6,680 bases of DNA, from positions 1 to 6,680 of the forward strand of contig RGTE01000061.1 of the NCBI GenBank assembly GCA_010025475.1. Direction: 5' to 3'. Under the pieces are notes generated by a model. That model did no database searches and was not told the origin of the DNA. It saw nothing but the letters and a program-made list of their open reading frames with translations. Positions 1 through 5,706 of this stretch are shown piece by piece. Position numbers and translations under genes: made by a program. Position 1 is the first letter of the stretch. Each line of letters starts with the position of its first letter. This DNA is from Verrucomicrobiota bacterium (lineage in GTDB: Bacteria; Verrucomicrobiota; Verrucomicrobiia; Methylacidiphilales; Verrucolacustridaceae).

Positions 1-464
1 CCCTCACTCTCTTTGTGGCCGCCGCCCTCACCGACTGGCTGGACGGACACCTCGCCCGCAAATGGAAGATCGAGTCCGATTTCGGCCGCCTCTTCGATCC
101 TCTGGCCGACAAACTCCTCGTCGCGGTGGCCTTTGTCGGCCTGTTGGGAGCCGGTTTGCTTCCCGTCTGGTTCGTCTCCCTCGTTGTCGCCCGTGAATTT
201 CTGATCACCGGCATCCGCCTGGTCGCCGGACAAAAGGGCGTTGTCCTGGCCGCCGAAAGCGTCGGCAAACACAAAACTGTCACGCAGATGATCACCGCGA
301 CCCTCGGACTGCTTCTGCTTGCCCTGGATCCGGCCCATCCAATCGGCCGGAGGGCGCTCGAAGCAGCCGTCTGGATCACCGCCATCGTGACCGCCGGCTC
401 CGGTCTCTGGTATCTCAAGGCCAACTACCCTCTGCTGGTGAAACAGACCCTTCGGAGGAAATAG
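1..464 (+). CDS. pgsA: CDP-diacylglycerol--glycerol-3-phosphate 3-phosphatidyltransferase, 5'-truncated by window edge
   Basis: Integral membrane enzyme that joins CDP-diacylglycerol and sn-glycerol 3-phosphate to give phosphatidylglycerophosphate and CMP, the committed step to phosphatidylglycerol and cardiolipin. The frame is open from base 3, with no stop before TAG at 462-464. The GTG at 15 is an internal valine, and the true start and first membrane helix lie before the window. The full CDP-alcohol phosphatidyltransferase signature DGxxARx8GxxxDxxxD is present: Asp at 42, Gly 45, Ala 54, Arg 57, Gly 84, Asp 96, Asp 108. These acidic residues bind the metal and the CDP moiety. Hydrophobic helices follow at about nt 111-215, 279-330 and 352-415. 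About 154 residues are visible of a family usually near 180-200. The next start is 1 nt after the stop, so this gene probably heads or belongs to the operon running through queE. PgsA is favoured over phosphatidylserine synthase because of the context ADKLLVA after the motif; the family call is secure, the exact substrate a little less so. Confidence 0.9.
   Translation, partial: LTLFVAAALTDWLDGHLARKWKIESDFGRLFDPLADKLLVAVAFVGLLGAGLLPVWFVSLVVAREFLITGIRLVAGQKGVVLAAESVGKHKTVTQMITATLGLLLLALDPAHPIGRRALEAAVWITAIVTAGSGLWYLKANYPLLVKQTLRRK
454..458 (+). promoter_or_regulatory. Shine-Dalgarno site for the DUF1802 gene
   Basis: GGAGG lies 7 nt before the ATG at 466, inside the 3' end of pgsA. It fixes the start of the DUF1802 gene. 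It is the only strong Shine-Dalgarno sequence I see at a junction in this operon; the three later junctions rely on overlapping stop and start codons. Confidence 0.75.
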
Positions 465-465
465 C

Positions 466-963
466 ATGAGCCTGGGCTTCAAGGAATTGGCCTCGGTTTG
501 TGAAGCCATCGGAGACGGGCGCCAGTCCGTTCTCCTGCGCAAGGCGGGACTGCGGGAGTCCACCGCGGAAAGCGTCTTCGAACGCAGGTCCTTCTATCTC
601 CTGCCCACCCGGTACCATGAAAAGAAAAAAAGCGGATCCCCGGAAGGATTTGCCGTTTCGCTCCATGTCCACGTCATCCAATCGGGCGACCTGCTGGAAT
701 GGTCCCGGATTGAAAAACTCCTCCCCCTGACCGCCTACGATCCAAAAACCCTTCGGGAACACTTTGATTCGCGGGACGAAAAACTTCTGCACTTCGCTCA
801 CATCCGGGCCTTTCGTCTCGAGCCGGTCTGGCACCTGCCCTCCTCCCCCGCCCTGTCGGGTTGCCGCTCCTGGTTCGAACTTCCCACTCCGCCCACGGGC
901 CTGAAGGAGACCCCGGTGGCGGAAACCGACACCACCCGCCGGACCGCCACGCTTCTTTCGTGA
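466..963 (+). CDS. DUF1802 family protein
   Basis: A 165-residue soluble protein resembling the DUF1802 family (COG4293), whose function is unknown. The N-terminal half carries the family pattern: FKELASVCEAIGDGRQ (residues about 5-20), then LLRKAGLRE (about 23-31), then a basic/aromatic stretch ending in FYLLPTRYHEK. This corresponds to the typical LKEW..V..AL..G.Q..LLRKGGI...F......F.L.PT.EHQ layout. There is no signal peptide or membrane segment, so it should be cytoplasmic. ATG 466 is supported by GGAGG at 454-458. It begins 1 nt after the pgsA stop, and its TGA overlaps the GTG start of the next gene (GTGA, 960-963). The C-terminal 35 residues are rich in Pro and Thr and look unstructured. 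DUF1802 has no known activity, so no role is proposed; the family assignment is from remembered pattern only. Confidence 0.72.
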   Translation: MSLGFKELASVCEAIGDGRQSVLLRKAGLRESTAESVFERRSFYLLPTRYHEKKKSGSPEGFAVSLHVHVIQSGDLLEWSRIEKLLPLTAYDPKTLREHFDSRDEKLLHFAHIRAFRLEPVWHLPSSPALSGCRSWFELPTPPTGLKETPVAETDTTRRTATLLS

Positions 964-1766
964 AACTGGAAGACGGCATTCTCGACATTCTCGGCAAAGC
1001 CCAGAAGGGTCAGGGCATCACCGACCGTGACCTTTGTAAAACCGCCAACATCGGCGTACCCGAGTTGAACTCCATCCGTTCCGGCCGCCGTGAACCGGCT
1101 GCCCTGGATCGAATTTCCCGCGCCCTCGGGCTGCGGGCCGACCAGATTGCCGACATGGCCAACGAAGCCTGGCAGGCCCCCACCGTCGCCCTGCCCCCCG
1201 GCGTGGCAATGTTCAGCACGCCTTTTGCCGACATCACCGTGAACCATTATCTCCTCTGGGATCCCGCCACCTTGAAAGCGGTGGCGGTCGATGCCGGCAC
1301 AGATGCGGATGCCCTCTTTGCGGCGCTGGAACGTCACAAGCTCACTCTCGCCAAGATTGTCCTGACCCACGGCCACGGCGACCACGTCCTCGAGCTGGAC
1401 CGCATCCGGGAAAAAACCGAGGCACCCGCTTTTGCGCCGGAGGCTGAACCCATTGCCGACTGCAAGCCCATCAAAAACGGACAGCATTTCAAGGTCGGCG
1501 GTCTTACCATCACCGCCCACACCATCCCCGGCCATTCCGTCGGCGGCACCGTTTACGAGTTCCGCGGACTGGAGACCCCCGTGGCCGCCGTCGGGGATGT
1601 GATCTTTGCCGGCTCGGTCGGGGGCATCCGTTCCCGCTGGAAACCCGCCCTCGAGTCCATTCGTGCCGGGGTGCTGACCCTGCCGCCCGAAACCATCCTT
1701 CTTCCCGGTCACGGTCCGCTCACCACCGTGGCTCACGAAAAGGCCCGCAATCCCTTCTTTCCGTGA
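960..1766 (+). CDS. HTH-domain / metallo-beta-lactamase-fold hydrolase fusion
   Basis: A 268-residue protein in two parts. Residues about 1-70 look like an XRE-type helix-turn-helix: GQGITDRDLCKTANI, then VPELNSIRSGRREPA, then LDRISRALGLRADQIADMA. Residues about 80-265 form a metallo-beta-lactamase domain of the glyoxalase II-like class. All usual dinuclear metal ligands are visible: H137, H139, D141 and H142 in THGHGDH, H192 in GHS, D213 in GDVIFAG, and H251 in PGHGP. It should therefore be an active Zn or Fe hydrolase; the substrate is unknown, but a thioester or phosphoester is typical of the class. GTG 960 is preferred over the in-frame ATG at 861 because 861 would sit about 100 nt inside the DUF1802 gene and its translation has no domain similarity. 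The start overlaps the previous stop (GTGA), and the TGA overlaps the queC GTG in the same way. No signal peptide is present. The HTH could bind DNA or be only a protein-interaction module. Confidence 0.85.
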   Translation: MKLEDGILDILGKAQKGQGITDRDLCKTANIGVPELNSIRSGRREPAALDRISRALGLRADQIADMANEAWQAPTVALPPGVAMFSTPFADITVNHYLLWDPATLKAVAVDAGTDADALFAALERHKLTLAKIVLTHGHGDHVLELDRIREKTEAPAFAPEAEPIADCKPIKNGQHFKVGGLTITAHTIPGHSVGGTVYEFRGLETPVAAVGDVIFAGSVGGIRSRWKPALESIRAGVLTLPPETILLPGHGPLTTVAHEKARNPFFP

Positions 1767-2455
1767 AGGTCGTGGTCCTGCTCTCCGGCGGGCTGGACTC
1801 CGTCACCGTCCTTCACCACATGGCCGCCACGGAACAGGTGGTCGCCGCCCTTAGTTTTGATTATGGCGCCAAGCACAACGCCCGGGAATTACCCTGCGCA
1901 GCCGACCAGTGCCGCTTTCTCCGCATCCCCAACCGCGTGGTTCCGCTCACCTTCCTCGCCGAGGCCTTCAAATCCGACCTGCTGAAAAGCGGTGGGCGGA
2001 TTCCGGACGGCCACTACGAGGAGCAGACGATGAAGAAGACCGTCGTGCCTTTCCGTAACGGCGTGTTTCTCTCGCTCGGCACCGGTTACGCGGAAAGCCT
2101 CGGCGCGGAGGCCGTCGCCATCGCCGCCCACGCTGGCGACCACGTCATTTACCCGGACTGCCGGGAGGATTTTCTCAGTCCCATGGCCCAGGCCATGGAA
2201 AAGGGCACTTATGCGGGCGTCAAACTTCTCCGGCCTTTTGTCTCCATGGACAAGACCGCGATTGTCCGACGTGGCACGGAGCTGAAGGTCGACTACGCCC
2301 GCACCTGGTCCTGCTACAAGGGTGGCCTGCTCCACTGCGGCACCTGCGGTACCTGTATCGAACGGCGGGAGGCATTTCTCAAGGCCGGCGTCCCGGATCC
2401 GACCCCCTACGTCACGACTCCTCCGCTACCACCCAAGCCTGCTCCCGTTTCCTGA
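1763..2455 (+). CDS. queC: 7-cyano-7-deazaguanine (preQ0) synthase QueC
   Basis: Converts 7-carboxy-7-deazaguanine to preQ0 using ATP and ammonia, in the cytoplasmic queuosine/7-deazaguanine pathway. The 230-residue length is normal. The ATP-pyrophosphatase P-loop SGGLDS is at residues 8-13, SFDYGAKHN follows at about 31-39, and the FRNGVFLSLGTGYAESLG segment is typical of QueC. The C-terminal zinc site is complete: C184, C192, C195 and C198 in the CxxxxxxxCxxCxxC arrangement. GTG 1763 is the natural start because MKVVVLLSGGLDS places the P-loop directly at the N-terminus, and it overlaps the preceding stop (GTGA). The gene ends in TGATG, sharing bases with the queE start. The last 20 or so residues after PTPY are proline-rich and probably disordered. 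QueC consumes the product of QueE, its immediate neighbour. Confidence 0.96.
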   Translation: MKVVVLLSGGLDSVTVLHHMAATEQVVAALSFDYGAKHNARELPCAADQCRFLRIPNRVVPLTFLAEAFKSDLLKSGGRIPDGHYEEQTMKKTVVPFRNGVFLSLGTGYAESLGAEAVAIAAHAGDHVIYPDCREDFLSPMAQAMEKGTYAGVKLLRPFVSMDKTAIVRRGTELKVDYARTWSCYKGGLLHCGTCGTCIERREAFLKAGVPDPTPYVTTPPLPPKPAPVS

Positions 2456-3144
2456 TGCGGATCGCGGAGATTTTTCATTCGATTCAGGGCGAGGGCCTCC
2501 TCGCCGGCGTGCCGTCTGTCTTTGTCCGTACCTCCGGGTGCAACCTCCGCTGCAACTGGTGCGATACTCCCTACGCCTCGTGGAAACCGGAGGGCCCGGA
2601 AATGTCCGTGGAGGCGGTTCTCCAAAAGATTTCGGATTGGGACTGCCGCCATGTTGTCCTGACCGGCGGGGAACCGATGATCGCCCCTGATCTTCCGGCC
2701 CTCGCCGCCGGCCTTCGGCAGGCCGGCAGGCATATCACCATCGAGACCGCCGCCACGGTGGCGCCGTCAGGGATCGCCTGCGACCTCGCTTCCCTGAGCC
2801 CCAAGCTCTCCAACTCCACTCCGCCCGCAGATCGGGATCCTGCTTGGTCTAAAAAACATGAAGATACAAGGCTGCGCCCGCAGGTAATCGCCGAGTGGAT
2901 CAAAACTTACAACTCTCAACTTAAGTTTGTGGTCTCCTCCGAGAAAGATCTCGCGGAGATCAAGGCCTTACTTCTCCAACTTCCGGCTGTCCCCTCCGAT
3001 CGCGTCCTTCTCATGCCCGAGGGCACCGTCTCCAAGACTCTTGCCTCGCGCACCCCGTGGTTGTTGGAAATCTGCAAACGGGAAGGCTTCCGCTTCTGCC
3101 CCAGGCTGCAGATCGAACTTTTCGGCCACACCCGCGGCACGTAG
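2455..3144 (+). CDS. queE: 7-carboxy-7-deazaguanine synthase QueE (radical SAM)
   Basis: Radical SAM enzyme that rearranges 6-carboxytetrahydropterin to 7-carboxy-7-deazaguanine, one step before QueC. The protein has 229 residues. It opens with the family signature EIFHSIQGEG (residues 5-14). The 4Fe-4S/SAM motif is CxxxCxxC at C29, C33, C36, followed by DTPYASW. The SAM-binding TGGEP is at 70-74, SLSPKLSNSTP lies near 120-130, and the C-terminus has CPRLQIELFGHTRG, the usual QueE ending. CxxxCxxC is the canonical spacing rather than the expanded cluster loop seen in some QueE proteins. The ATG overlaps the queC stop (TGATG), so expression is coupled. This is the last gene of the operon: 40 bp on, it meets the convergent SDR gene. 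QueD, which makes the substrate, is not in the window. Confidence 0.96.
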   Translation: MRIAEIFHSIQGEGLLAGVPSVFVRTSGCNLRCNWCDTPYASWKPEGPEMSVEAVLQKISDWDCRHVVLTGGEPMIAPDLPALAAGLRQAGRHITIETAATVAPSGIACDLASLSPKLSNSTPPADRDPAWSKKHEDTRLRPQVIAEWIKTYNSQLKFVVSSEKDLAEIKALLLQLPAVPSDRVLLMPEGTVSKTLASRTPWLLEICKREGFRFCPRLQIELFGHTRGT

Positions 3145-3184
3145 CCCGACCCTTCCGGAATCTTAATCCAAGGTGCCTGGCGGC

Positions 3185-3838
3185 TTACGCAAGCTTCACA
3201 ATTCTCCCGCTCTGACTTCCCGTCTCCAACGCCGCCAGCTCCAGAATCTGCGGAACAACCTCTTCGGGCTTCTTTCCCCCTTTGTGCATTTCCGTGTCGA
3301 GAAACGGCGGCTCGACGGCATTCACGAGGACGTCCGTTCCCTTTACCTCGTAGGAAACCGCCTTGGAGAGAGAGTCGAGAGCGCACTTCGAAGCGCAGTA
3401 GGCAGTGGCCTTCGGCAGGTGCTTGATCGGGGCGCTGATGTTCACGATCCGGCCGAAGCCCCGCTGGAGCATACCCGGCAGGATCGCCCGGATGAGCAGA
3501 TAAGGCCCGCGCACATTCGTGGCCATGATCTTGTCCCATTCCTCGATCGGAAGCTCCTGCACCGGCTTGAGACCCGTGATGATCCCGGCGTTGTTGATGA
3601 GAATTTCGATCGGGCCGCTCTTTTCCGCCTGTTTCACCCCTTTCTCCACGGACTTGGGATCGGTGACATCCATCTCCACGGCTGTGCCCACGCCTCCGGC
3701 CTTGGTCACCTCCTCGGCCGTTTGCTGGATCCGGTCCTTTCTCCTTCCCGCGCAGATCACTTTCGCCCCCGTCTGTCCCGCCGCGATGGCCAGCGCTTTC
3801 CCCAGGTTGGGTAGGGCGCGATTTACAGATCGCGCCAC
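3185..3838 (-). CDS. SDR family NAD(P)-dependent oxidoreductase, N-terminally truncated (probable pseudogene)
   Basis: An open 217-codon frame for a classical short-chain dehydrogenase/reductase that lacks its beginning. Retained are the beta-2 end with CAGRR (29-33), EMDVTD (55-60), NNAG (82-85), N108, S135 in VNISA, and the active-site pair Y147 and K151 in YCASK. Missing are beta-strand 1 and the TGxxxGxG loop that holds the NAD(P) pyrophosphate: homology begins only at about N11-L12-G13-K14. The first nine or ten residues are encoded by a palindromic repeat (3811-3851), and the GTG start lies inside it, with TAG in frame 12 nt upstream. Real family members have roughly 15-25 more N-terminal residues. 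S135 is 12 residues before the Tyr rather than the usual 13, another possible sign of decay or a local variant. It is downstream of, and on the same strand as, the binding-protein gene. It is probably not a functional oxidoreductase, although no internal stop or frameshift is present. The substrate cannot be told. Confidence 0.82.
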   Translation of the reverse strand: MARSVNRALPNLGKALAIAAGQTGAKVICAGRRKDRIQQTAEEVTKAGGVGTAVEMDVTDPKSVEKGVKQAEKSGPIEILINNAGIITGLKPVQELPIEEWDKIMATNVRGPYLLIRAILPGMLQRGFGRIVNISAPIKHLPKATAYCASKCALDSLSKAVSYEVKGTDVLVNAVEPPFLDTEMHKGGKKPEEVVPQILELAALETGSQSGRIVKLA

Positions 3839-3851
3839 AAGTTCACCCTAC
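3811..3851. repeat. 41-bp palindromic intergenic repeat (REP/MITE-like)
   Basis: The ends are inverted: GTAGGG at 3811-3816 and CCCTAC at 3846-3851. Inside is a perfect 8-bp stem, GGCGCGAT (3815-3822) with ATCGCGCC (3829-3836), around the 6-nt loop TTACAG. The compact nested palindrome looks like the small non-autonomous repeats scattered between genes in many bacteria. Only one copy is in this window, so repetitive status is inferred from form. It contains the TAG stop of the binding-protein gene (3848-3850) and the apparent GTG start of the SDR frame (3836-3838), both read on the minus strand. Confidence 0.62.
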
Positions 3852-4993
3852 TCACTCTTTCTCTCCGCGCCATTTTCCGGCGCAACCGTATTGGTCTCTA
3901 TCACCGGAGGCTGGACCACCACCGGCCTCGGATACGGCCAAAGGATGAACTCGCTGCGATCAAACCAGTTGCCCGTCGGCATGATGAGGGTCGACCCCGT
4001 CCACTCCTGACCCGGCCGCGACCGGACCGGAAAGTAGCCCGTTGCCCCCAGCAGCGCCGCTTGCTGGGGCGGAGCCAACAGAAACTCCACAAAACGCAAA
4101 GCCACTTCGAGTTGGGGGGAATCCTGCCGGACTGCCGCCAGCTCAAAATCCACGATCGTCCCGCTGGGAAGCACCACCCACCGGATCAGACCCCCACCCG
4201 CCTGTGGATCCAACACCAATCTCCAGGCAGGAAGATAGGTCAACTGCACCTGCCCATCCTTGAGTCCACGCCAACAGTCCTCCTCCGAAGCCAACTTCCC
4301 GGTCAACGCCGACTCGACCTGCTGACGAGCCGCGGTCTGAACCGCTTCTCCGCCCAGGTTGATGGGTCGTCCCTGCGATTTGATCCAAAGCGCCGCCAGC
4401 AAGTCTGGGTCGTTGGGAAACATGGCTCCGTTTTCGTTGGCCCAGCGGGCCGGGGCGGCGAAGGCGACCTTGTGGGGTGTGCCGGGCGCGACCCGCTTCA
4501 TGAAAAACCAGGGACTGACCCGCCAGGCCCGGCTTTTCAGATTGTTGGGATCAAACGACTGGGACTGGAAGACAGGATTGATTCCGGCCAAGGGTATTTT
4601 CCCGCCGAGATCCAACCAGGAGACCGATTGGCCCACCTCCGAAAAGGAACGCGCCTTCAGCAGGTAAACATCTCCATCCGTGGGCCACGCGCCGTTTTCA
4701 CCGCGGATCAACTGCCGGACTTCCACTTTCAGGTGGCCGGGTGCGGAGCTGAAAGTATCCAGCCAGAGCTGGGGAATCGGCTGGCCTTCCTGGTAAACAA
4801 TCAGCTTGGGAGCCTGAAATACCGAGGGGACGGAGGGAATGGGCAGGCGCGCCTGCTCCGGAGCGGCGGGACGAAACCACTGCCCCGCGGCGAATCCCAG
4901 CAAGGCCGCCGCCAAGAGTCCCAGCCCGATCAGTCCCGGCCGGCGGGAGTCAGCCGGCTTGGGTGAATCCGGCGAATTCGGGCTCTCTTCCAT
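3848..4993 (-). CDS. Membrane-anchored PotD-like (polyamine-type) extracellular solute-binding protein
   Basis: A 381-residue protein. After an 18-residue Ser/Pro-rich cytoplasmic tail comes one hydrophobic segment, residues 20-37, acting as a signal anchor or uncleaved signal. No lipobox cysteine follows. The rest resembles a class II periplasmic binding protein of the spermidine/putrescine type. GAMFPNDPDLLAALWIKSQGR (about 189-208) matches the hinge region that in PotD reads like IAMLDDPREVIGAAL. Residues 277-320, from SGTIVDFELAAV to ATGYFPV, match the PotD C-terminal lobe. The ATG at 4993 is chosen over the upstream in-frame TTG at 5035 because GGGAGAG lies 9 nt before it. Known relatives capture ligand for ABC importers, but no permease or ATPase gene is present here, so it may be an orphan receptor or serve a distant transporter. 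Its C-terminal 30 residues after WPYPRP are low-complexity. The stop codon lies in the palindromic repeat. Ligand is unknown; family confidence is moderate. Confidence 0.75.
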   Translation of the reverse strand: MEESPNSPDSPKPADSRRPGLIGLGLLAAALLGFAAGQWFRPAAPEQARLPIPSVPSVFQAPKLIVYQEGQPIPQLWLDTFSSAPGHLKVEVRQLIRGENGAWPTDGDVYLLKARSFSEVGQSVSWLDLGGKIPLAGINPVFQSQSFDPNNLKSRAWRVSPWFFMKRVAPGTPHKVAFAAPARWANENGAMFPNDPDLLAALWIKSQGRPINLGGEAVQTAARQQVESALTGKLASEEDCWRGLKDGQVQLTYLPAWRLVLDPQAGGGLIRWVVLPSGTIVDFELAAVRQDSPQLEVALRFVEFLLAPPQQAALLGATGYFPVRSRPGQEWTGSTLIMPTGNWFDRSEFILWPYPRPVVVQPPVIETNTVAPENGAERKSE

Positions 4994-5002
4994 CAAAATA
5001 AA

Positions 5003-5009
5003 CTCTCCC
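5003..5009 (-). promoter_or_regulatory. Shine-Dalgarno site for the PotD-like gene
   Basis: On the minus strand this reads GGGAGAG, 9 nt before the ATG at 4993. It is the reason for taking that start rather than TTG 5035, which would put 14 unconserved residues ahead of the Ser/Pro tail. Confidence 0.6.
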
Positions 5010-5037
5010 AAAAGGGCTGGGCGGAAAAGCCGCAAGG

Positions 5038-5066
5038 TTGTCCGAAAGGAACAAAACCGGCAGAAT
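5038..5066 (+). promoter_or_regulatory. Possible sigma70-type promoter for the four-helix membrane protein gene
   Basis: TTGTCC (5038-5043) and CAGAAT (5061-5066) are separated by 17 nt, each matching four of six consensus bases. A transcript would start near 5073, immediately before the ATG at 5074, giving a leaderless or nearly leaderless message; no Shine-Dalgarno sequence is near that ATG. It lies in the 80-bp gap between divergent genes. This is a weak match that could be chance. Confidence 0.25.
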
Positions 5067-5073
5067 CAGAGTT

Positions 5074-5670
5074 ATGGCTAAAGAGGAACTGAGGATTCAA
5101 GCTTGGATGGAGCAGCTTCGTCGAATGCGGGAAATGCAGTACGCCTACCATAAGAAGTTCTTCCACGGGCTGTACTTCTTTCTCCTCCTGACGATCGCCT
5201 GCCTGCTTTGGGATAGCCCCCTTTCCCTCGCCCTCGTCCCTTTTCTGGTCATTACCGCCGGCACCCAGTCATGCTTCTACCTTCACTTTGTCGACTTCGC
5301 CCGGCTCCACGCCCGTCATCTAGAGACGCAGCTGAACAAGGCACTCGGTAAAGGCACTCTGGTCGGATCCGAGATCGAGGACCTTTATTTCTACCCGATC
5401 GACGCGCCCAAGATCGGCGGCTTTGTTCCCTCCACCCCGCTTCGCTTTTTTAGCTTCTTCACCCTTCACTGGATTTTGCTTTGGCTGGGCTTGGCGGCCT
5501 TTGCTTTATGGCGGTTGGTTCCGCCCATGGGCCCATGCGGTCGGTCCTACCTGGCCTTCGTTGCCCTGTGGGGCGGCCTAAACTTCGCCTATCTCGCCTG
5601 GTTTTTCGGCCGTCGCCGATCTCATCGATTGATGGAAAGCAGTTTACGAAAGCAAGCCTCTTCAAGTTAG
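5074..5670 (+). CDS. Hypothetical four-helix integral membrane protein
   Basis: A 198-residue protein that I do not recognise with confidence. It has a charged N-terminus (residues 1-29, several Arg/Lys/Glu and an amphipathic stretch EQLRRMREMQ). Four hydrophobic helices follow at about 30-46, 50-70, 124-148 and 158-178, then a basic tail (GRRRSHR). Helices 2 and 3 are joined by a soluble loop of about 50 residues containing LHARHLETQLNKALG and EIEDLYFYP. A pattern of the form LE..LN..LG between two helix pairs occurs in other uncharacterised bacterial membrane proteins, so this may be one of them. An upstream TTG at 5038 is in frame, but ATG 5074 is chosen because the intervening residues look non-coding and the region fits a promoter. 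It is divergent from the PotD-like gene with 80 bp between starts. No catalytic motif is visible. The number of helices is a visual estimate. Confidence 0.72.
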   Translation: MAKEELRIQAWMEQLRRMREMQYAYHKKFFHGLYFFLLLTIACLLWDSPLSLALVPFLVITAGTQSCFYLHFVDFARLHARHLETQLNKALGKGTLVGSEIEDLYFYPIDAPKIGGFVPSTPLRFFSFFTLHWILLWLGLAAFALWRLVPPMGPCGRSYLAFVALWGGLNFAYLAWFFGRRRSHRLMESSLRKQASSS

Positions 5671-5681
5671 GTTCGCCTAAC
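5666..5681 (+). other. UUCG-loop hairpin at the 3' end of the membrane protein gene
   Basis: GTTAGG (5666-5671) and CCTAAC (5676-5681) form a 6-bp stem closed by TTCG, a very stable tetraloop in RNA. CAA at 5663-5665 can pair with TTG at 5686-5688 after a small bulge. The left arm contains the TAG stop codon (5668-5670). No run of T follows, so it is not a typical intrinsic terminator; it may protect the transcript end or be a fragment of an intergenic repeat. Confidence 0.5.
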
Positions 5682-5706
5682 AAACTTGTGTTGCTACGAT
5701 TATTAG

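Noticed and set aside
861..959. In-frame upstream ATG that would extend the metallo-hydrolase by 33 residues
   Set aside because: It lies wholly within the DUF1802 gene, and the added residues are low-complexity with no domain match. GTG 960 overlaps the previous stop exactly as the next junction does.
798..1736. Long open frame (312 codons) on the minus strand
   Set aside because: It is antisense to the HTH-hydrolase gene, which has a complete set of metal ligands. The minus-strand protein is a Gly-rich product of high GC with no motif.
3145..3184. Terminator between the convergent queE and SDR genes
   Set aside because: Only the short palindrome TTCCGGAA (3153-3160) is seen, with no GC-rich stem followed by a T run on either strand.
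3173..3814. Open frame of 213 codons on the plus strand
   Set aside because: It is the antisense shadow of the SDR frame, which retains NNAG and YxxxK motifs; the plus-strand product is Arg/His-rich with no domain.
4061..4966. Long open frame (301 codons) on the plus strand
   Set aside because: It is antisense to the PotD-like gene, and its product is a Gln/Arg/Pro-rich sequence without recognisable domains.
5007..5016. CCCAAAAGGG palindrome in the divergent promoter region as an operator
   Set aside because: A 3-bp arm palindrome is too short to distinguish from chance, and no second copy is present.
4994..5035. Fourteen-residue N-terminal extension of the PotD-like protein from TTG 5035
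   Set aside because: There is no ribosome-binding site for TTG 5035, whereas GGGAGAG sits 9 nt before ATG 4993.
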